The notes under the pieces: model-generated
Database searches by the model: none
What the model saw: only the letters and a program-made list of their open reading frames with translations
Told to the model about the DNA's origin: nothing
NCBI GenBank assembly: GCA_015490455.1
Contig: WFXU01000076.1
Location: forward strand, 1 to 50,355
Length of the DNA: 50,355 nucleotides
Reading direction: 5' to 3'
Origin: Hyphomicrobiales bacterium
Lineage (GTDB): Bacteria > Pseudomonadota > Alphaproteobacteria > Rhizobiales > Devosiaceae
Program-made: the position numbers and the translations under genes
In this document: positions 50,035 through 50,355 of the stretch, one piece after another
How the letters are laid out: the number at the start of each line of letters is the position of its first letter
How positions within the stretch are numbered: the stretch's first letter is position 1

Positions 50035-50355
50035 ATATTGGCATTTATATTGGCCTTATCTAGTCGGCCGTGAAGAATTATCGCTCAGAAGTCGGAAGAC
50101 AGAAATCAGAAGTTGAATTTGTGAGAAAAAGGATAGGTAGGCGGTTACTAACATTGGTTGCAACAAAAGCTTCGGCTTTGCTCAGCGTGGCACATTGTTT
50201 AACCCTACAATCAACTCAATAGTCCACGCCCCACAATCAGCCCTACAAAATTACCCTCAAAACTACCCTACAATTTACCCATGCCCCAGCCATTCACCCT
50301 CTAAAACCACACCATACAACTTCAAATAACTCAACTTATCGGAATAAATATACTA
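50035..50355. other. Intergenic end of window with short repeats
   Basis: No gene is supported in these 321 bp. At about 50203-50309 the unit CCCTACAAT and variants recur at spacings of 11-13 bp (CCC at 50230, 50241, 50254, 50266, 50278). Near 50095 the 14-mer TCAGAAGTCGGAAG recurs in inverted orientation around 13770. A convergent or further gene may lie beyond the window. Confidence 0.45.

Noticed and set aside
1-50355. CRISPR arrays, tRNA and rRNA genes
   Set aside because: Looked for regularly spaced identical repeats and tRNA-type arms in all gaps; the repeat arrays found (14 bp at 14819, about 12 bp at 50203) have no spacers, and no tRNA arms were recognised by eye.

Overview
The window comes from a motile, AT-rich alphaproteobacterium. 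The evidence is the FlbT/FlaF flagellin regulators, the order flgF-flgG-flgA-flgH-dksA, fliL-fliM followed by a DUF6468-like protein and a MotE-like protein, glyA-nrdR-nusB, an alphaproteobacterial-type S4 and DksA, and sigma-54 type (GG-N10-GC) promoters in front of flagellar operons. Almost all genes are intact and tightly packed. I recognised no tRNA, rRNA or CRISPR array.

Layout. 1-6.7 kb: end of a flagellin gene, flbT, flaF, then flgE-flgK-flgL on the minus strand. 6.9-13.2 kb: a P-loop ATPase, metA, a PsiE-like membrane protein, glyA-nrdR-nusB and an MFS transporter. 13.2-13.9 kb: an AT-poorer stretch with a broken IS5-type transposase fragment, then rpsD. 14.6-32.6 kb: an accessory block (below). 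32.6-42.5 kb: flagellar genes in two divergent groups, one on minus (fliL, fliM, DUF6468-like, motE-like, long TPR protein) and one on plus (flgF, flgG, flgA, flgH). 42.7-50 kb: dksA, an Lrp/AsnC regulator, a structured intergenic region, a GGDEF protein with a degenerate EAL domain, adenine deaminase and a CocE/NonD-type hydrolase.

The most exciting part is 14.6-32.6 kb, which reads as a self-contained dissimilatory iodate reductase locus. The minus-strand operon 29412-21452 encodes two secreted di-heme cytochrome c peroxidases, a Tat-exported Rieske protein, an AioA/IdrA-family molybdopterin oxidoreductase without a signal peptide, and a HEAT-repeat protein. This gene set is that of Idr (IdrA, B, P1, P2) rather than arsenite oxidase, which lacks the peroxidases. 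The arsenite-contacting Glu of AioA is also replaced by Ser. Upstream lies a divergent two-component system: a PAS hybrid histidine kinase and an OmpR-family regulator. Three tandem 10-bp boxes of the kind OmpR-family regulators bind lie between the kinase gene and the idr operon.

Convergent with the idr operon, and sharing a CTAG stop-codon palindrome with it, is a compact operon for the molybdenum cofactor: moaA, a moaC-mog fusion, moeA, moaD, moaE, mobA, a small DUF protein, moeB and a TauE/SafE exporter. It covers most steps from GTP to MGD. A perfect FNR-type box (TTGAT-N4-ATCAA) lies in front of this operon and a near-perfect one lies in front of the response regulator. This suggests that low oxygen induces cofactor supply and the sensor system, and that the sensor system then switches on the reductase. 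The moaA leader carries an unexplained 14-bp tandem repeat array.
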